NCBI GenBank assembly: GCA_016124945.1
Contig: WGMT01000003.1
Location: 62,001 to 126,000, forward strand
Direction of reading: 5' to 3'
Source of the DNA: a bacterium
Lineage (GTDB): Bacteria > Chloroflexota > Anaerolineae > Caldilineales > Caldilineaceae
DNA: 64,000 nucleotides
The notes beneath the pieces were generated by a model. It had not been told where the DNA came from and did not search any database. It worked only from the letters and a program-made list of their open reading frames with translations. The position numbers were made by a program, and so were the translations under genes. This document shows positions 44,129-52,326 of the stretch, piece by piece; position 1 is the first letter of the stretch; each line of letters opens with the position of its first letter.

Positions 44129-45663
44129 CCCTCCCCGTAGATACGGCCTAACCTTTACCCATAAATCGGGGGAGGGTATGAATAAGAGTGGAAGTTTGGT
44201 AGGCTTGTCCTTAGAGAAGAAATGAGGACAAGGAGATGTAATGACGTACCAAACAGACAATCAAGAATGGTTGAAAGAAGAGTTGGCGAACGTGTCGCTA
44301 GGCGATCTGCGCCTGGACTGGCGGCTACGGGATACAGGTGCCAAGCTGGCAGCCCCACCTGGCGCATCGATTAATCAAGCCTGCGACGACTGGGCGGATA
44401 CACGGGCAAGCTATCGTCTTTTTGACAACGAGAAGACGACAGCGGACAAGATACTGGCGCCGCATTGGGAGCGAACCGCTCAACGAGCTGCTGGACAGGA
44501 ACGAGTCTTTGCGGTGCAGGATACGAGCTATCTGGACTACAGCCACCATCCAGCCAAACAAGGCTTGGGTCCTATCGGTTCCACCAGGCAAGAGACGAAT
44601 GGACTCGTGATGCACAGTACTCTACTGCTGAGTGAGGCGGGTACGCCTCTGGGCCTCATCGACCAGAACATCTGGAATCGGCACCAGGAAGCCTTGCAGC
44701 ACAATCGAGAGCAGCGTCGTCAGATGTCGATTGACGAGAAGGAGAGCAATAAATGGTTGCCGGCCCTTGAACAGAGTGTGAAACGGGCTCCCGCAGAGCC
44801 ACAGATCATCACCATCGGCGACAGCGAAACAGATATCTTTGAACTCTTTGCATACGCCCATTCTTTGCAGACCGACCTGCTAGTACGGGCTGTCCAAAAT
44901 CGAGCGCTCTGTGCCCCCGAAGTAGGTTTTCTCTGGGAGGCAGTGGAGGCGCAACCACCGGTCGGCAAACTTGCGGTCGCCGTGCCTGCTCGCCATCAGC
45001 AACCCGCACGCCAGGCAACGGTTCTGGTCCGCTTCACCTCAGTCACGCTCAGACCGCCAAAGCATTTGCGCTCCAGCATGGAGCCCATTGTGCTCGATGC
45101 CGTGTTGGTTTGGGAAGAGGATGCGCCCGCAGATGTCGAGACACCGCTACGCTGGCTCTTGCTGACTACGGTGCCGGTTGCTTCTCTGGCCGATGCCGTC
45201 GAACGCATCCAATGGTATCGACTGCGCTGGCAGATTGAAATCTATCACAAAGTACTCAAGTCCGGCTGTGGCGTGGAAGAGACCCAGTTGGCAAGCAAAG
45301 AACGCCTGCTTCCCTATCTGGCGCTCTTCGGCATCATTGCCTGGCGTCTTTTCTGGATGACGATGATGGCCCGCCACGATTCCGATGCCCCAGCCACGGT
45401 TGTTCTGGCTGAGCATGAGTGGCAAGCCCTTTATGTCTTCCACCACAAGGGTGCTCCGCTTCCACAAGAGCCGCCTTCCGTTGCTCAAGTCGTGCGCTGG
45501 ATGGCTCAACTCGGCGGCTTCCTTGCCCGCAAGAGCGACGGTGCCCCAGGTGTCACAGTCATTTGGCGGGGCTGGTACCGCCTATCCGACATTGCCTCCT
45601 CATGGCTCTTCTTTCACTCCTACCCATATGTGGGTAAAGGTTAGAGGAACTGCACGGGGAGGG
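44129..45663 (+). mobile_element. IS4-family insertion sequence
   Basis: About 1.53 kb. Imperfect terminal inverted repeats start CCCTCCCCGT and, after an 8-nt unmatched stretch, continue CTAACCTTTACCCA (left 44129-44162, right 45630-45663 inverted). They enclose one transposase gene. I see no clear target duplication. The flanks themselves (about 44117-44138 and 45755-45783) form an inverted pair GACCCCTCC..CCCTCCCCG / CGGGGAGGG..GGAGGGGTC. Confidence 0.85.
44241..45644 (+). CDS. IS4-family transposase
   Basis: 467-residue DDE transposase of the IS4/Tn5 type. N-terminal DNA-binding domain WLKEELANVSLGDLRLDWRL and ASINQACDDWADTRASYRLF (Tn5-like). Catalytic residues: first Asp in FAVQDTSYLDYS, second Asp in TIGDSETDIFELF, and the Glu in the Y-R-E-K motif YRLRWQIEIYHKVLKSG. 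The frame is intact, so the element may be active. The stop is 19 bp from the right terminal repeat. Confidence 0.95.
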   Translation: MTYQTDNQEWLKEELANVSLGDLRLDWRLRDTGAKLAAPPGASINQACDDWADTRASYRLFDNEKTTADKILAPHWERTAQRAAGQERVFAVQDTSYLDYSHHPAKQGLGPIGSTRQETNGLVMHSTLLLSEAGTPLGLIDQNIWNRHQEALQHNREQRRQMSIDEKESNKWLPALEQSVKRAPAEPQIITIGDSETDIFELFAYAHSLQTDLLVRAVQNRALCAPEVGFLWEAVEAQPPVGKLAVAVPARHQQPARQATVLVRFTSVTLRPPKHLRSSMEPIVLDAVLVWEEDAPADVETPLRWLLLTTVPVASLADAVERIQWYRLRWQIEIYHKVLKSGCGVEETQLASKERLLPYLALFGIIAWRLFWMTMMARHDSDAPATVVLAEHEWQALYVFHHKGAPLPQEPPSVAQVVRWMAQLGGFLARKSDGAPGVTVIWRGWYRLSDIASSWLFFHSYPYVGKG

Positions 45664-45781
45664 AGCCGTTGCCGCGTTGACATGTGATTCTACATTGGCC
45701 AACACAACAACAACTCCCTCCCCGCCCCACATCCTCAACAAGACCCCTCACTCAACCATCGCGGGGAGGGTTGAGGAGGGG

Positions 45782-46267
45782 TCACACAATCTCGATTCGC
45801 GCGATCCACTTCACTTGCCGCAGCGCATCGTCTGTCTCATTGGGTTCGATGAGGCGCACCAACCCTTCACGCCGTGTCAGTGGACGTCCATCAATCGCCC
45901 ACGCCAGCAGGGCCGGCCGCGTCGCCGGCAATGCATCCACTTCGCTGCGGTAGAGCCGCACACCAAAGCCGTCTTCGCTCACCACCGCCACCTCGCGCCA
46001 GGACGTACCTTGCGTCACCTGCGCGATGAGCGCCGTCAGCGCCACGCCTGTAAACGAAAACGGCCCCGAAGTGCCGTGTCCTGTGCTCACAATATAACAA
46101 TCGTCAAGCGTCACCGCAGGAAATTGAGCCAATATTTCCGGCGTGTAGCGCGCCTGTTGCCCTGCCCACGAAACTGTGAACGAGGCATCCTCGGACGGTG
46201 GCTGCAGGTTGGGATCATGGCGGTGTGGCCGCAATGGGTCATGCTCGTGGTTAGCGGCGTCCACCAT
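45782..46267 (-). CDS. small molybdopterin-binding oxidoreductase-domain protein
   Basis: About 161 residues, matching only the Moco-binding domain of the sulfite oxidase family (PF00174). The Cys that would ligate Mo appears in FPAVTLDDCYIVSTGHGTSG, followed by FSFTGVALTALIAQV and the C-terminal WAIDGRPLTRREGLVRLIEP. No signal peptide, heme or dimerisation domain, so it may be a minimal or non-catalytic Moco binder. Its ATG overlaps the clpS stop by 1 nt (TAATG), so both are translated together. Confidence 0.82.
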   Translation of the reverse strand: MVDAANHEHDPLRPHRHDPNLQPPSEDASFTVSWAGQQARYTPEILAQFPAVTLDDCYIVSTGHGTSGPFSFTGVALTALIAQVTQGTSWREVAVVSEDGFGVRLYRSEVDALPATRPALLAWAIDGRPLTRREGLVRLIEPNETDDALRQVKWIARIEIV

Positions 46268-46587
46268 TATTTGGGCTCCATTGTAAACGTAAGTGGATAA
46301 CCGTTGACCCGCGCCGCTGTGTGGGCCTCGTTGATCAGCCGTTCCGCCTCCACGCGAGGACGCGCACAGACCGGCGCCACCCCCTGTGTGTGCGCCTGCC
46401 ACGTCACATGTTCGGCCAACTCAGACGACAACTTAAAGATGTGGCGCAGCACCAGGATCACAAACTCATACGGCGTCACATCGTCGTTGTGGATCAAAAT
46501 CTTATACTTGCCTTCGTCGGGTTGCGCCAGGTCGAGATCAGGCCGTCGATCAGTCTGCGTGTCCACCAACAAAACAACTTCGGACAT
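46267..46587 (-). CDS. clpS: ClpS-like ATP-dependent protease adaptor
   Basis: 106 residues. The ClpS core YKILIHNDDVTPYEFVILVL with the substrate-recognising Asn-Asp pair (NDD) is clear. The second half (ELAEHVTWQAHTQGVAPVCA and VEAERLINEAHTAARVNGYPL) keeps the His-x-x-Gly arrangement. ClpS delivers N-degron proteins to ClpAP or ClpCP. The ATG at 46587 follows GGAGG by 10 nt. Cotranslated with the Moco-domain protein; why these two are paired is not apparent. Confidence 0.9.
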   Translation of the reverse strand: MSEVVLLVDTQTDRRPDLDLAQPDEGKYKILIHNDDVTPYEFVILVLRHIFKLSSELAEHVTWQAHTQGVAPVCARPRVEAERLINEAHTAARVNGYPLTFTMEPK

Positions 46588-46930
46588 CTTGCCGTTCCCT
46601 CCAAAGAATTTACTCTGCAACCGGTACACTGACATTCAAATTCAGGTGCGTCTCACCTGAATTGTTGTACCATCAACTCGCAATTGTACCGGCTAGTTTA
46701 GCAGGGATTTTCTGTGCTGAACAGTTTGTATGAACGCGGGGGTGTATTTCGATCTATATGCAACCACTGCCAGGCACGGGCCAGTGAGCTTAAGGTTTAA
46801 TTCTGTGCGCTTGGCCCGTGCCCGGCACTGGTTGAGCGCGCCTCATTCCCTTACGGAAGCAGACCGTGTAAAATGTTTATCACCAACAATTATTCTCTAC
46901 TTCAAACATTACCGCCTAACAGGATAGCCC
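46588..46930. other. 343-bp divergent intergenic region with two foldbacks
   Basis: No gene is seen. It contains a 10-bp hairpin AATTCAGGTG/CACCTGAATT (46639-46648, 46654-46663) and a 20-bp imperfect inverted pair around GGCACGGGCC / GGCCCGTGCC (46764-46783, 46812-46831; 18 of 20 match). No clear promoter was identified for either gene. Confidence 0.7.
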
Positions 46931-47779
46931 ATGAACACACTTTCCCCTTCCATCCTCTCGCGGACATGGATCTGCCTGCTCTGCCTATGCGCCTACGCAT
47001 TGGCGGGTTGCGCCGCCGATCGTCGTACTGCGTCGTCGGATGCCCCGTCCCCTACGGTGGTGGCGGTCGCGCCCACCGGCACCCCCACCGCGCCGCCCAC
47101 CGCCACGTCTACGGCAACGCCCAGTGCCACACCGACAGAGACGCCCACGCCCCTGCCCACCGAGACGCCCACGCCCTTCCCCTTCCCGCCGGAATTTGTA
47201 CAGGCCACCGCTTTACAGGCGCTCGACGGCAACACCATCGAGGTACAGATTGGCGAAGAGGTGCGTGAGTTGCGTTACGTCCTCATCCAGGCCCCAGCCC
47301 TGGAGGAATTCCTGGGCGATGTGGCTCAGGCCCGCAATCACGAGCTGGTATCCGGGCAGACCGTCTACCTGGAAAAAGATCGCAACGAGACCGACCGCAA
47401 CGGACGGCTGTTGCGCTACGTCTACCTTACCGACGGGCGCATGGTCAACGAGATCCTGGTGCGCGAGGGGCTGGTTCAGGTGATGCCGACAGGCGGCGAC
47501 GTGAAGTACGAAGCCGAACTACGCATGGCCCAGGCCGATGCTATGATCCAGGGGCAGGGGATGTGGGATGGCCGACGCGCCACCGCCAATCGCGACGCGT
47601 CCTTGCGCTCGGGGCCGGGTGCCGATTTCGAGGTGATCGGCACGGCACCTGTGGGCGAAACGCTCGACATTGTCGGGCGCACAGAAAACAGCGCATGGTA
47701 TCAACTGGCCGATGGGGCCTGGATTGCCCGCTTTATGGTGGACAATGCCCCCCTCATGTTGCCTGTAACCACACCGTAA
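46931..47779 (+). CDS. lipoprotein with degenerate staphylococcal-nuclease-like and SH3b domains
   Basis: 282 residues. Lipobox LAGC at about residues 24-27, a Thr/Pro-rich linker, then an SNase-like domain (ALDGNTIEVQIGEEVRELRY, LVSGQTVYLEKDRNETDRNG, VNEILVREGLVQV) and a C-terminal SH3b domain (DASLRSGPGADFEVIGTAPV). Arg35 and Arg87 equivalents (LRYV, DRNGRLL) are kept, but the stretch equal to D40-T41-P42-E43 reads Q-A-P-A, so the general base seems lost. It may bind wall or nucleic acid rather than cut it. Followed by the M23 gene. Confidence 0.85.
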   Translation: MNTLSPSILSRTWICLLCLCAYALAGCAADRRTASSDAPSPTVVAVAPTGTPTAPPTATSTATPSATPTETPTPLPTETPTPFPFPPEFVQATALQALDGNTIEVQIGEEVRELRYVLIQAPALEEFLGDVAQARNHELVSGQTVYLEKDRNETDRNGRLLRYVYLTDGRMVNEILVREGLVQVMPTGGDVKYEAELRMAQADAMIQGQGMWDGRRATANRDASLRSGPGADFEVIGTAPVGETLDIVGRTENSAWYQLADGAWIARFMVDNAPLMLPVTTP

Positions 47780-47782
47780 GGG

Positions 47783-47811
47783 TTGCGCACCCCGGCAGGG
47801 ACAGGTACAAT
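47783..47811 (+). promoter_or_regulatory. promoter of the M23 peptidase gene
   Basis: -35 TTGCGC (47783-47788), 17-bp spacer, -10 TACAAT (47806-47811), starting 4 bp after the preceding stop codon and 44 bp before the ATG. Confidence 0.7.
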
Positions 47812-47854
47812 GGCCCTATCGAAATCCAACCACTTCCAATCGATTGGATGATGT

Positions 47855-49624
47855 ATGTCGATGACCTCCTTATTCAGCCCAATGCCCGGAGATCTGATCC
47901 GCCCGACGACTACCGTCAATCTACGCCGTACGCCCGGCTATCTGGGCAAGACAGACGGCGATTTGATTGCACAAGCAACCCCAGCAGATCGTCTGCGTGT
48001 GCTCTCCACCACCCCGGCACGCGCAGATGGACTCTCGTGGTGGGAGGTCGAACGGGACGCCGGAGCCACTCAACCTGCCGCCCAGGGGTGGATCGCACAG
48101 ACCGTTCCCGGCGCGGAGACGCCTCTCTTTGAACCTGTCGAGCATACCGTCCACCTGCCTTTGGTACAAGCGCCCGCCGGCCAAACCCCAACTCGGAGCG
48201 TACTAGGCGTAGGCAATTGGGCAATCACACAGGCGCTAGTCAACTTGCGCCGCGCCCCAGGCATACGCAACAAACCGGCAGACGATGTCATCGTGGCGGC
48301 ACCTTCCGGTTCGCGTGTTCTGATCACCGACGGTCCGCGCACCCTAGACGAGATGACCTGGTGGCAGGTGGAGGCCACCGTCAACAGCCAGAGTGTCACC
48401 GGCTGGATGGCGCAAGCCACCGCCGACGGCATCCGCCTGCTTGCCCCCACTAACGAGGACAGCGAAACGCCGCCCTCTGATTTCCGCATCGGCGACGAGG
48501 TGCACACCCAGACGACAGTGCGCCTGCGCCGCAGCCCCGGCTATGTAGGCAAACCCGCCGACGACATCCTCACCGACGTGTCGCCCAACACGGCCGTGCG
48601 TCTGCTCGATGGCCCCCGCACAGAAGACAGCCTCACCTGGTGGCAGGGGCGTGTCACCGTGGGTGGCGTCGACCGTACCGGCTGGATGGCCCAGGTCGGC
48701 CCCGATGGGGTTGTCCTTTTGGCCACGGCGTCGGTCGATCTGCCCGAAACGCCTGCGCCCATCTTCCAAATCGGTGCCCGCCTCGTCACCGCCACCAGCC
48801 TGCGTGTACGCCGTCAGCCCGGCCATATCGGCCAGCCCGAGGGCGATGTCCTCGGCGGTTTCTGGCCCGACATGACGTTGTGGGTGCGCGGTGGTCCTCA
48901 GCAGGCCGACGGGTTAACCTGGTGGCTCGTCAGCGGTGTGGTCACCGGCGGCGAAACGGTGACAGGGTGGACGGCGCAACAACTGGATAACGGCACCGAC
49001 TTGCTCGCGGCGGCGCCGCCGCTACCCGGCACCGAGATCCCCACGCCTGCACAAGGACTCTTCCTCGGCGCGCCCTTCGTGGGGCGACGTCCCATCTCAC
49101 AGCTTTTCGGTGAGAACCCCGAATTCTACGGGCGATTCTCCTACAACGGCATCCCGTTGCGCGGACACAATGCCGTCGATTTTGCCATGCCTGTGGGCGT
49201 GCCCCTGCTGGCGATAGACAACGGCGAGGTCTCACAGATTGGGTTCGATCGCAACGGTTATGGTCACTTTATTGTCGTCAAACACGCATGGGGCGAAGCG
49301 ATCTACGCCCACATGAACAATGTGGACATCAACCTCGGCCAATCGGTGAGTCGCGGCTTTGTCCTGGGGCAGTCGGGCAACACCGGCGCCAGCACAGGGC
49401 CGCACCTGCATTTTGCCATTCGCCGCAACAACTTCAACCGTGAAGACGGCTGGGGTGGCTGGCGCGATCCCCTGCCCTACCTCGATCCCGTCCTCTACAC
49501 CCTGCCCTCTTACCTGCTGCGCAGCACTGCCCGGGTCACCACCCCGGCAGGTCCTTTCAAAGTCATGTGGGCGCTGCCACCTTCGGGCATGTCAGCAGAA
49601 AACGAAGAGCAACCGCGGCCTTAA
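47855..49624 (+). CDS. M23 metallopeptidase with four SH3b repeats
   Basis: 589 residues: four SH3b repeats, each opening with a VNLRRTPGYLGK-like phrase (near residues 20, 135, 225 and 315), then a C-terminal LytM/M23 endopeptidase domain. Zn ligands are present: H-x-x-x-D in GHNAVDFAMPVG and H-x-H in GPHLHFAIRR. It should cut peptidoglycan cross-links, with SH3b parts binding the wall. No signal peptide or membrane segment can be found, even upstream in frame, so export is unexplained. Confidence 0.9.
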   Translation: MSMTSLFSPMPGDLIRPTTTVNLRRTPGYLGKTDGDLIAQATPADRLRVLSTTPARADGLSWWEVERDAGATQPAAQGWIAQTVPGAETPLFEPVEHTVHLPLVQAPAGQTPTRSVLGVGNWAITQALVNLRRAPGIRNKPADDVIVAAPSGSRVLITDGPRTLDEMTWWQVEATVNSQSVTGWMAQATADGIRLLAPTNEDSETPPSDFRIGDEVHTQTTVRLRRSPGYVGKPADDILTDVSPNTAVRLLDGPRTEDSLTWWQGRVTVGGVDRTGWMAQVGPDGVVLLATASVDLPETPAPIFQIGARLVTATSLRVRRQPGHIGQPEGDVLGGFWPDMTLWVRGGPQQADGLTWWLVSGVVTGGETVTGWTAQQLDNGTDLLAAAPPLPGTEIPTPAQGLFLGAPFVGRRPISQLFGENPEFYGRFSYNGIPLRGHNAVDFAMPVGVPLLAIDNGEVSQIGFDRNGYGHFIVVKHAWGEAIYAHMNNVDINLGQSVSRGFVLGQSGNTGASTGPHLHFAIRRNNFNREDGWGGWRDPLPYLDPVLYTLPSYLLRSTARVTTPAGPFKVMWALPPSGMSAENEEQPRP

Positions 49625-49627
49625 CAG

Positions 49628-49739
49628 AAATGAATGAAGAATAAAGATTGGGTAGAGTGCATTCCGTCGTTGCTTGAAAGACGTCTCGTACAAGCAGCAA
49701 CGGGCCGAACTCTACCCAATCTTTATTCTTCATTCATTT
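49628..49739. terminator. 31-bp perfect inverted repeat with inner hairpin (family A copy 2)
   Basis: Arms 49628-49658 and 49709-49739 are perfectly complementary over 31 bp and share AATGAATGAAGAATAAAG with the element at 9543-9611. The 50-nt interior forms a second stem (CGTTGCTTG / CAAGCAGCAACG). It lies in the convergent gap between the M23 and ilvE genes. Confidence 0.85.
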
Positions 49740-49792
49740 TCAACTTCTTCGCCAACGTACCTTCGCCTCAGAAGCTTCTTCCTATGCCGCGG

Positions 49793-50719
49793 CTACGCCG
49801 TCACCTTCTGCGCAACGGGCGTAAGCCAGTGCATGTACTTTTCTTCTTGCCCCTTCACCACACGGAAGTAGAGCGCCTGGAGTTCCGTTACCAGCGGGCC
49901 GACTTTGCCGGTGCCGATAGGCCGGTGATCGATGGAGCTGATGGGTGAAACCTGCGCGCCGGTGCCACAGTAGAAGGCTTCGTCGGCCAGGTAGGCTTCA
50001 CTGCGGTCGATCTCCCGTTCTTGCACAGGCAGGCCCATCTCGTTCTGTACCAGTTCAATAATGGTGCGCCGTGTGATTCCTTCGAGGATGTTGCTGCTCG
50101 TGGGCGGCGTCACCAGCACGCCGTTGCGGATCATCATGAAATTGGCGGCGCTGCCCTCCGAAATATGACCGTCCTGGTTGAGGACAATGGCGTCGTCGTA
50201 GCCGTTGAGCTGTGCTTCGCTCTTGATCAGCGCGCTGTTGGCGTAGCTGCCGATGATCTTGCCCCGCGCGGGGATGGCGGTGTCGTCCACTCGCCGCCAA
50301 CTGCTGGTGCCCACGCTGATCCCCTGGATGGGCAGGTAGTTGCCCACCGGCTGGCTGAAAATGGTGACGTCGTCCTTGAGATCGTGCAACTTCACCGCGA
50401 TGGATTCCTCGGCCTTGTACGCGATGGGGCGAATGTAGCAGTTTTGCGTCCACCCCTCTTTGGCCAGCAGATCCAGCGTGATCTGCGCCAGCGATGCAGG
50501 CGTATAATCAAGCTGCGCCAACAACACACGGGCGCTGTCTAAAAAGCGACGGTAGTGATCCAAAATACGGAAGACGTACAACTGCTGCCGCTCTTCATTC
50601 CAATACCCACGAATTCCCCCAAAACAGCCGGTGCCGTAGTTAAAGGTGTTGGTCATAATGCTGACTTTGGCCTGCTCAATGGGGACGATCTCATTGTGGA
50701 AGTAAGCATACTTGGTCAC
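49793..50719 (-). CDS. ilvE: branched-chain amino acid aminotransferase (paralogue 1)
   Basis: PLP-dependent class IV aminotransferase, 308 residues, last step of Val/Leu/Ile synthesis or first of their breakdown. The PLP lysine is Lys154 in IPARGKIIGSYANSALIKSE. The family C-terminal half has DGHISEGSAANFMMIRNG, GITRRTIIELVQNE and AYLADEAFYCGTGAQVSPI. The start is a GTG preceded by GAAGGAG. A near-identical paralogue lies 180 bp upstream on the same strand. Which substrate each prefers is not readable. Confidence 0.94.
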   Translation of the reverse strand: MTKYAYFHNEIVPIEQAKVSIMTNTFNYGTGCFGGIRGYWNEERQQLYVFRILDHYRRFLDSARVLLAQLDYTPASLAQITLDLLAKEGWTQNCYIRPIAYKAEESIAVKLHDLKDDVTIFSQPVGNYLPIQGISVGTSSWRRVDDTAIPARGKIIGSYANSALIKSEAQLNGYDDAIVLNQDGHISEGSAANFMMIRNGVLVTPPTSSNILEGITRRTIIELVQNEMGLPVQEREIDRSEAYLADEAFYCGTGAQVSPISSIDHRPIGTGKVGPLVTELQALYFRVVKGQEEKYMHWLTPVAQKVTA

Positions 50720-50728
50720 GAGGCGACT

Positions 50729-50784
50729 CCTTCGGGTGCGAGAGAGAAGAGATTGATTTTATGGGGATAGTATACACCCGAAGG
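50729..50784. promoter_or_regulatory. dyad overlapping -10 and ribosome site of ilvE1
   Basis: CCTTCGGGTG (50729-50738) and CACCCGAAGG (50775-50784) are perfectly complementary. One arm carries the ilvE1 ribosome-binding sequence; the other abuts a minus-strand TATACT (50774-50769) that could be a -10. It may be a protein-binding dyad; no -35 of note is seen. Confidence 0.45.
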
Positions 50785-50826
50785 GGGAGATTGGTGATTT
50801 GGTAAGTGGGTGACCAGTTCAAAGTA

Positions 50827-50871
50827 AGCTGATGAGATGATGATTTCAACCAGCTTATCATCCCATCAGCT
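50827..50871. repeat. GATGGGAT-family foldback between the two ilvE genes
   Basis: AGCTGATGAGATGATGA (50827-50843) pairs with TTATCATCCCATCAGCT (50855-50871) at 15 of 17 positions, 11-nt loop. Confidence 0.75.
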
Positions 50872-50899
50872 CGTAACAAGATGCATCTCAATTTAGCGA

Positions 50900-51829
50900 C
50901 TACCCTGTCACCCGCTCCATTATCGGCGTCAACCATCCCCGGTACGCCTCATCTTCGCCACGTACGACACGGAAGAAGATCTGCTGCAGTTCGGTGACAA
51001 TGGGGCCAACTTTGCCATTGCCAATGGCGCGGTGATCCACGGCGGTGACGGGCGAGATCTGCACGCCGGTGCCGCAGAGGAGCACTTCGTCGGCAGCGTA
51101 GACTTCGCTGCGGTCGATGGGGCGTTCCTCGATGGACAGGCCCAGCCGTTCCTGTGCCAATTGGAGGACGGTGCTGCGGGTGATGCCCTCCAACACGTTG
51201 TCTGAAATCGATGTAGTGATCAGCTTCCCGTTGCGCACCATCATAAAGTTAGCAGCGCTTGCTTCGGAGACGTGGCCGTCCTGGTTGAGGACGAGGGCGT
51301 CGTCGTAGCCGTTGAGCTGTGCTTCGCTCTTGATCAACGCGCTGTTGGCATAGCTGCCGCTGATCTTGCCCCGCGCCGGGATGGCGGTATCGTCCACACG
51401 CCGCCAACTGCTGGTGCCCAAATGAATACCGTGTTCAATGGGCAGGTAGTTACCCATTGGCACGCTAAAAATCGTCAAGCCGTCTGCCAGGCCATGCAGT
51501 TTGACGCCAATCCCTTCGGTGGCCTTGTACGCCAGTGGACGAATGTAGCAGTCCTCCGTCCACGCTTCGCGGCTGAGCAGATCAACCGTGATCTCGGCCA
51601 GTTCCTCAGCGCTGTAGCCCAGATCCATCATCAAGAGCTTGGCGCTGTGCAGAAAGCGTCGGTAATGATCCAAAATCCGAAAGACGTACAACTGCTGCTG
51701 CCCGGTATTCCAATAGCCGCGCAACCCGCCAAAACAACCCGTGCCATAGTTCAGCGCATGTGTCATCACACTCACATGCGCCTCGGCGATGGGGACAATC
51801 GCTCCATTGAAAAAGGCAAACTGAGTCAT
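50900..51829 (-). CDS. ilvE: branched-chain amino acid aminotransferase (paralogue 2)
   Basis: Second BCAT, 309 residues, with the PLP lysine in IPARGKISGSYANSALIKSE and DGHVSEASAANFMMVRNG. Residues around the active site are almost identical to paralogue 1, also at DNA level (about 51295-51420 against 50190-50315), while the remainder has drifted (for example LTIFSVPMGNYLPIEHG). This fits a tandem duplication with conserved or gene-converted core. Differences in the substrate loops suggest the copies may have split roles. Confidence 0.94.
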   Translation of the reverse strand: MTQFAFFNGAIVPIAEAHVSVMTHALNYGTGCFGGLRGYWNTGQQQLYVFRILDHYRRFLHSAKLLMMDLGYSAEELAEITVDLLSREAWTEDCYIRPLAYKATEGIGVKLHGLADGLTIFSVPMGNYLPIEHGIHLGTSSWRRVDDTAIPARGKISGSYANSALIKSEAQLNGYDDALVLNQDGHVSEASAANFMMVRNGKLITTSISDNVLEGITRSTVLQLAQERLGLSIEERPIDRSEVYAADEVLLCGTGVQISPVTAVDHRAIGNGKVGPIVTELQQIFFRVVRGEDEAYRGWLTPIMERVTG

Positions 51830-51868
51830 AGAATGTGCTCCGTAAATTAGTTGCGGTAATGGTTAAGA

Positions 51869-51911
51869 GATGATGGGATGATGGTCTTGCCAAGTCCATC
51901 ATCTCATCATC
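51869..51911. repeat. GATGGGAT-family foldback upstream of ilvE2
   Basis: GATGATGGGATGATGG (51869-51884) and CCATCATCTCATCATC (51896-51911) pair at 15 of 16 positions, loop 11 nt. It lies between the cupin stop and the ilvE2 start. Confidence 0.85.
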
Positions 51912-51917
51912 TTTCTT

Positions 51918-52238
51918 TCAATCCGTCTCCGCCGGCGCAAAGAAGACCAATACACTCAAATCTTCTTCGATGCTGTGAAAGCGATGCTCCACCCCCGCCG
52001 CCACAAAGGCGATGCTGCCAGGCCCCACAGGCCGGTCTTCGCCGCCCACGTAGATCTGGGCGCGTCCACCGACCACGTAGTAGACTTCGTCCTCGTTGTG
52101 GGGCTGCTGTGGATCTGCACTCTCCGCCGACAGTTCGTAGATCCCCATGCTCATGGACCGGTGACGCAAAAATTCCAGATACGATTTGCTACGCTGTCGC
52201 CGTTCACCCTGTAACTCGGTGTACTCAAATGCTTCCAT
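51918..52238 (-). CDS. cupin-domain protein
   Basis: Small single cupin of 106 residues. Metal-site motifs: PQQPHNEDEVYYVVGGRAQI (HNEDE for the first cupin motif) and VEHRFHSIEEDLSVLVFF for the second, so His/Glu ligands are kept. No other domain, so it may be a sensor or small enzyme. The ATG at 52238 follows AAGGAGG; longer in-frame extensions have no site. Lies downstream of the citrate synthase gene, on the same strand with an 88-bp gap. Confidence 0.88.
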   Translation of the reverse strand: MEAFEYTELQGERRQRSKSYLEFLRHRSMSMGIYELSAESADPQQPHNEDEVYYVVGGRAQIYVGGEDRPVGPGSIAFVAAGVEHRFHSIEEDLSVLVFFAPAETD

Positions 52239-52326
52239 TTTCCCTCCTTGACACGGCTGGTTGGACACGGCTGGTTGGACACGGATTTGCAGGATTCTCA
52301 GGATGCAGAGTTGTGATGCCCCTACT

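Noticed and set aside
44033..44260. Longer HyuA with a 76-residue N-terminal extension
   Set aside because: The extension runs through the IS terminal repeat into the transposase gene, and the ATPase motif starts directly after the well-spaced ATG at 44032.
44100..45690. Target-site duplication of the IS4 element
   Set aside because: Flanking 9-12 bp on the two sides do not match, so none is reported.
48070..48507. Antisense frames within the SH3b-M23 gene
   Set aside because: They reflect codon bias on a repetitive gene; no starts with ribosome sites and no domains.
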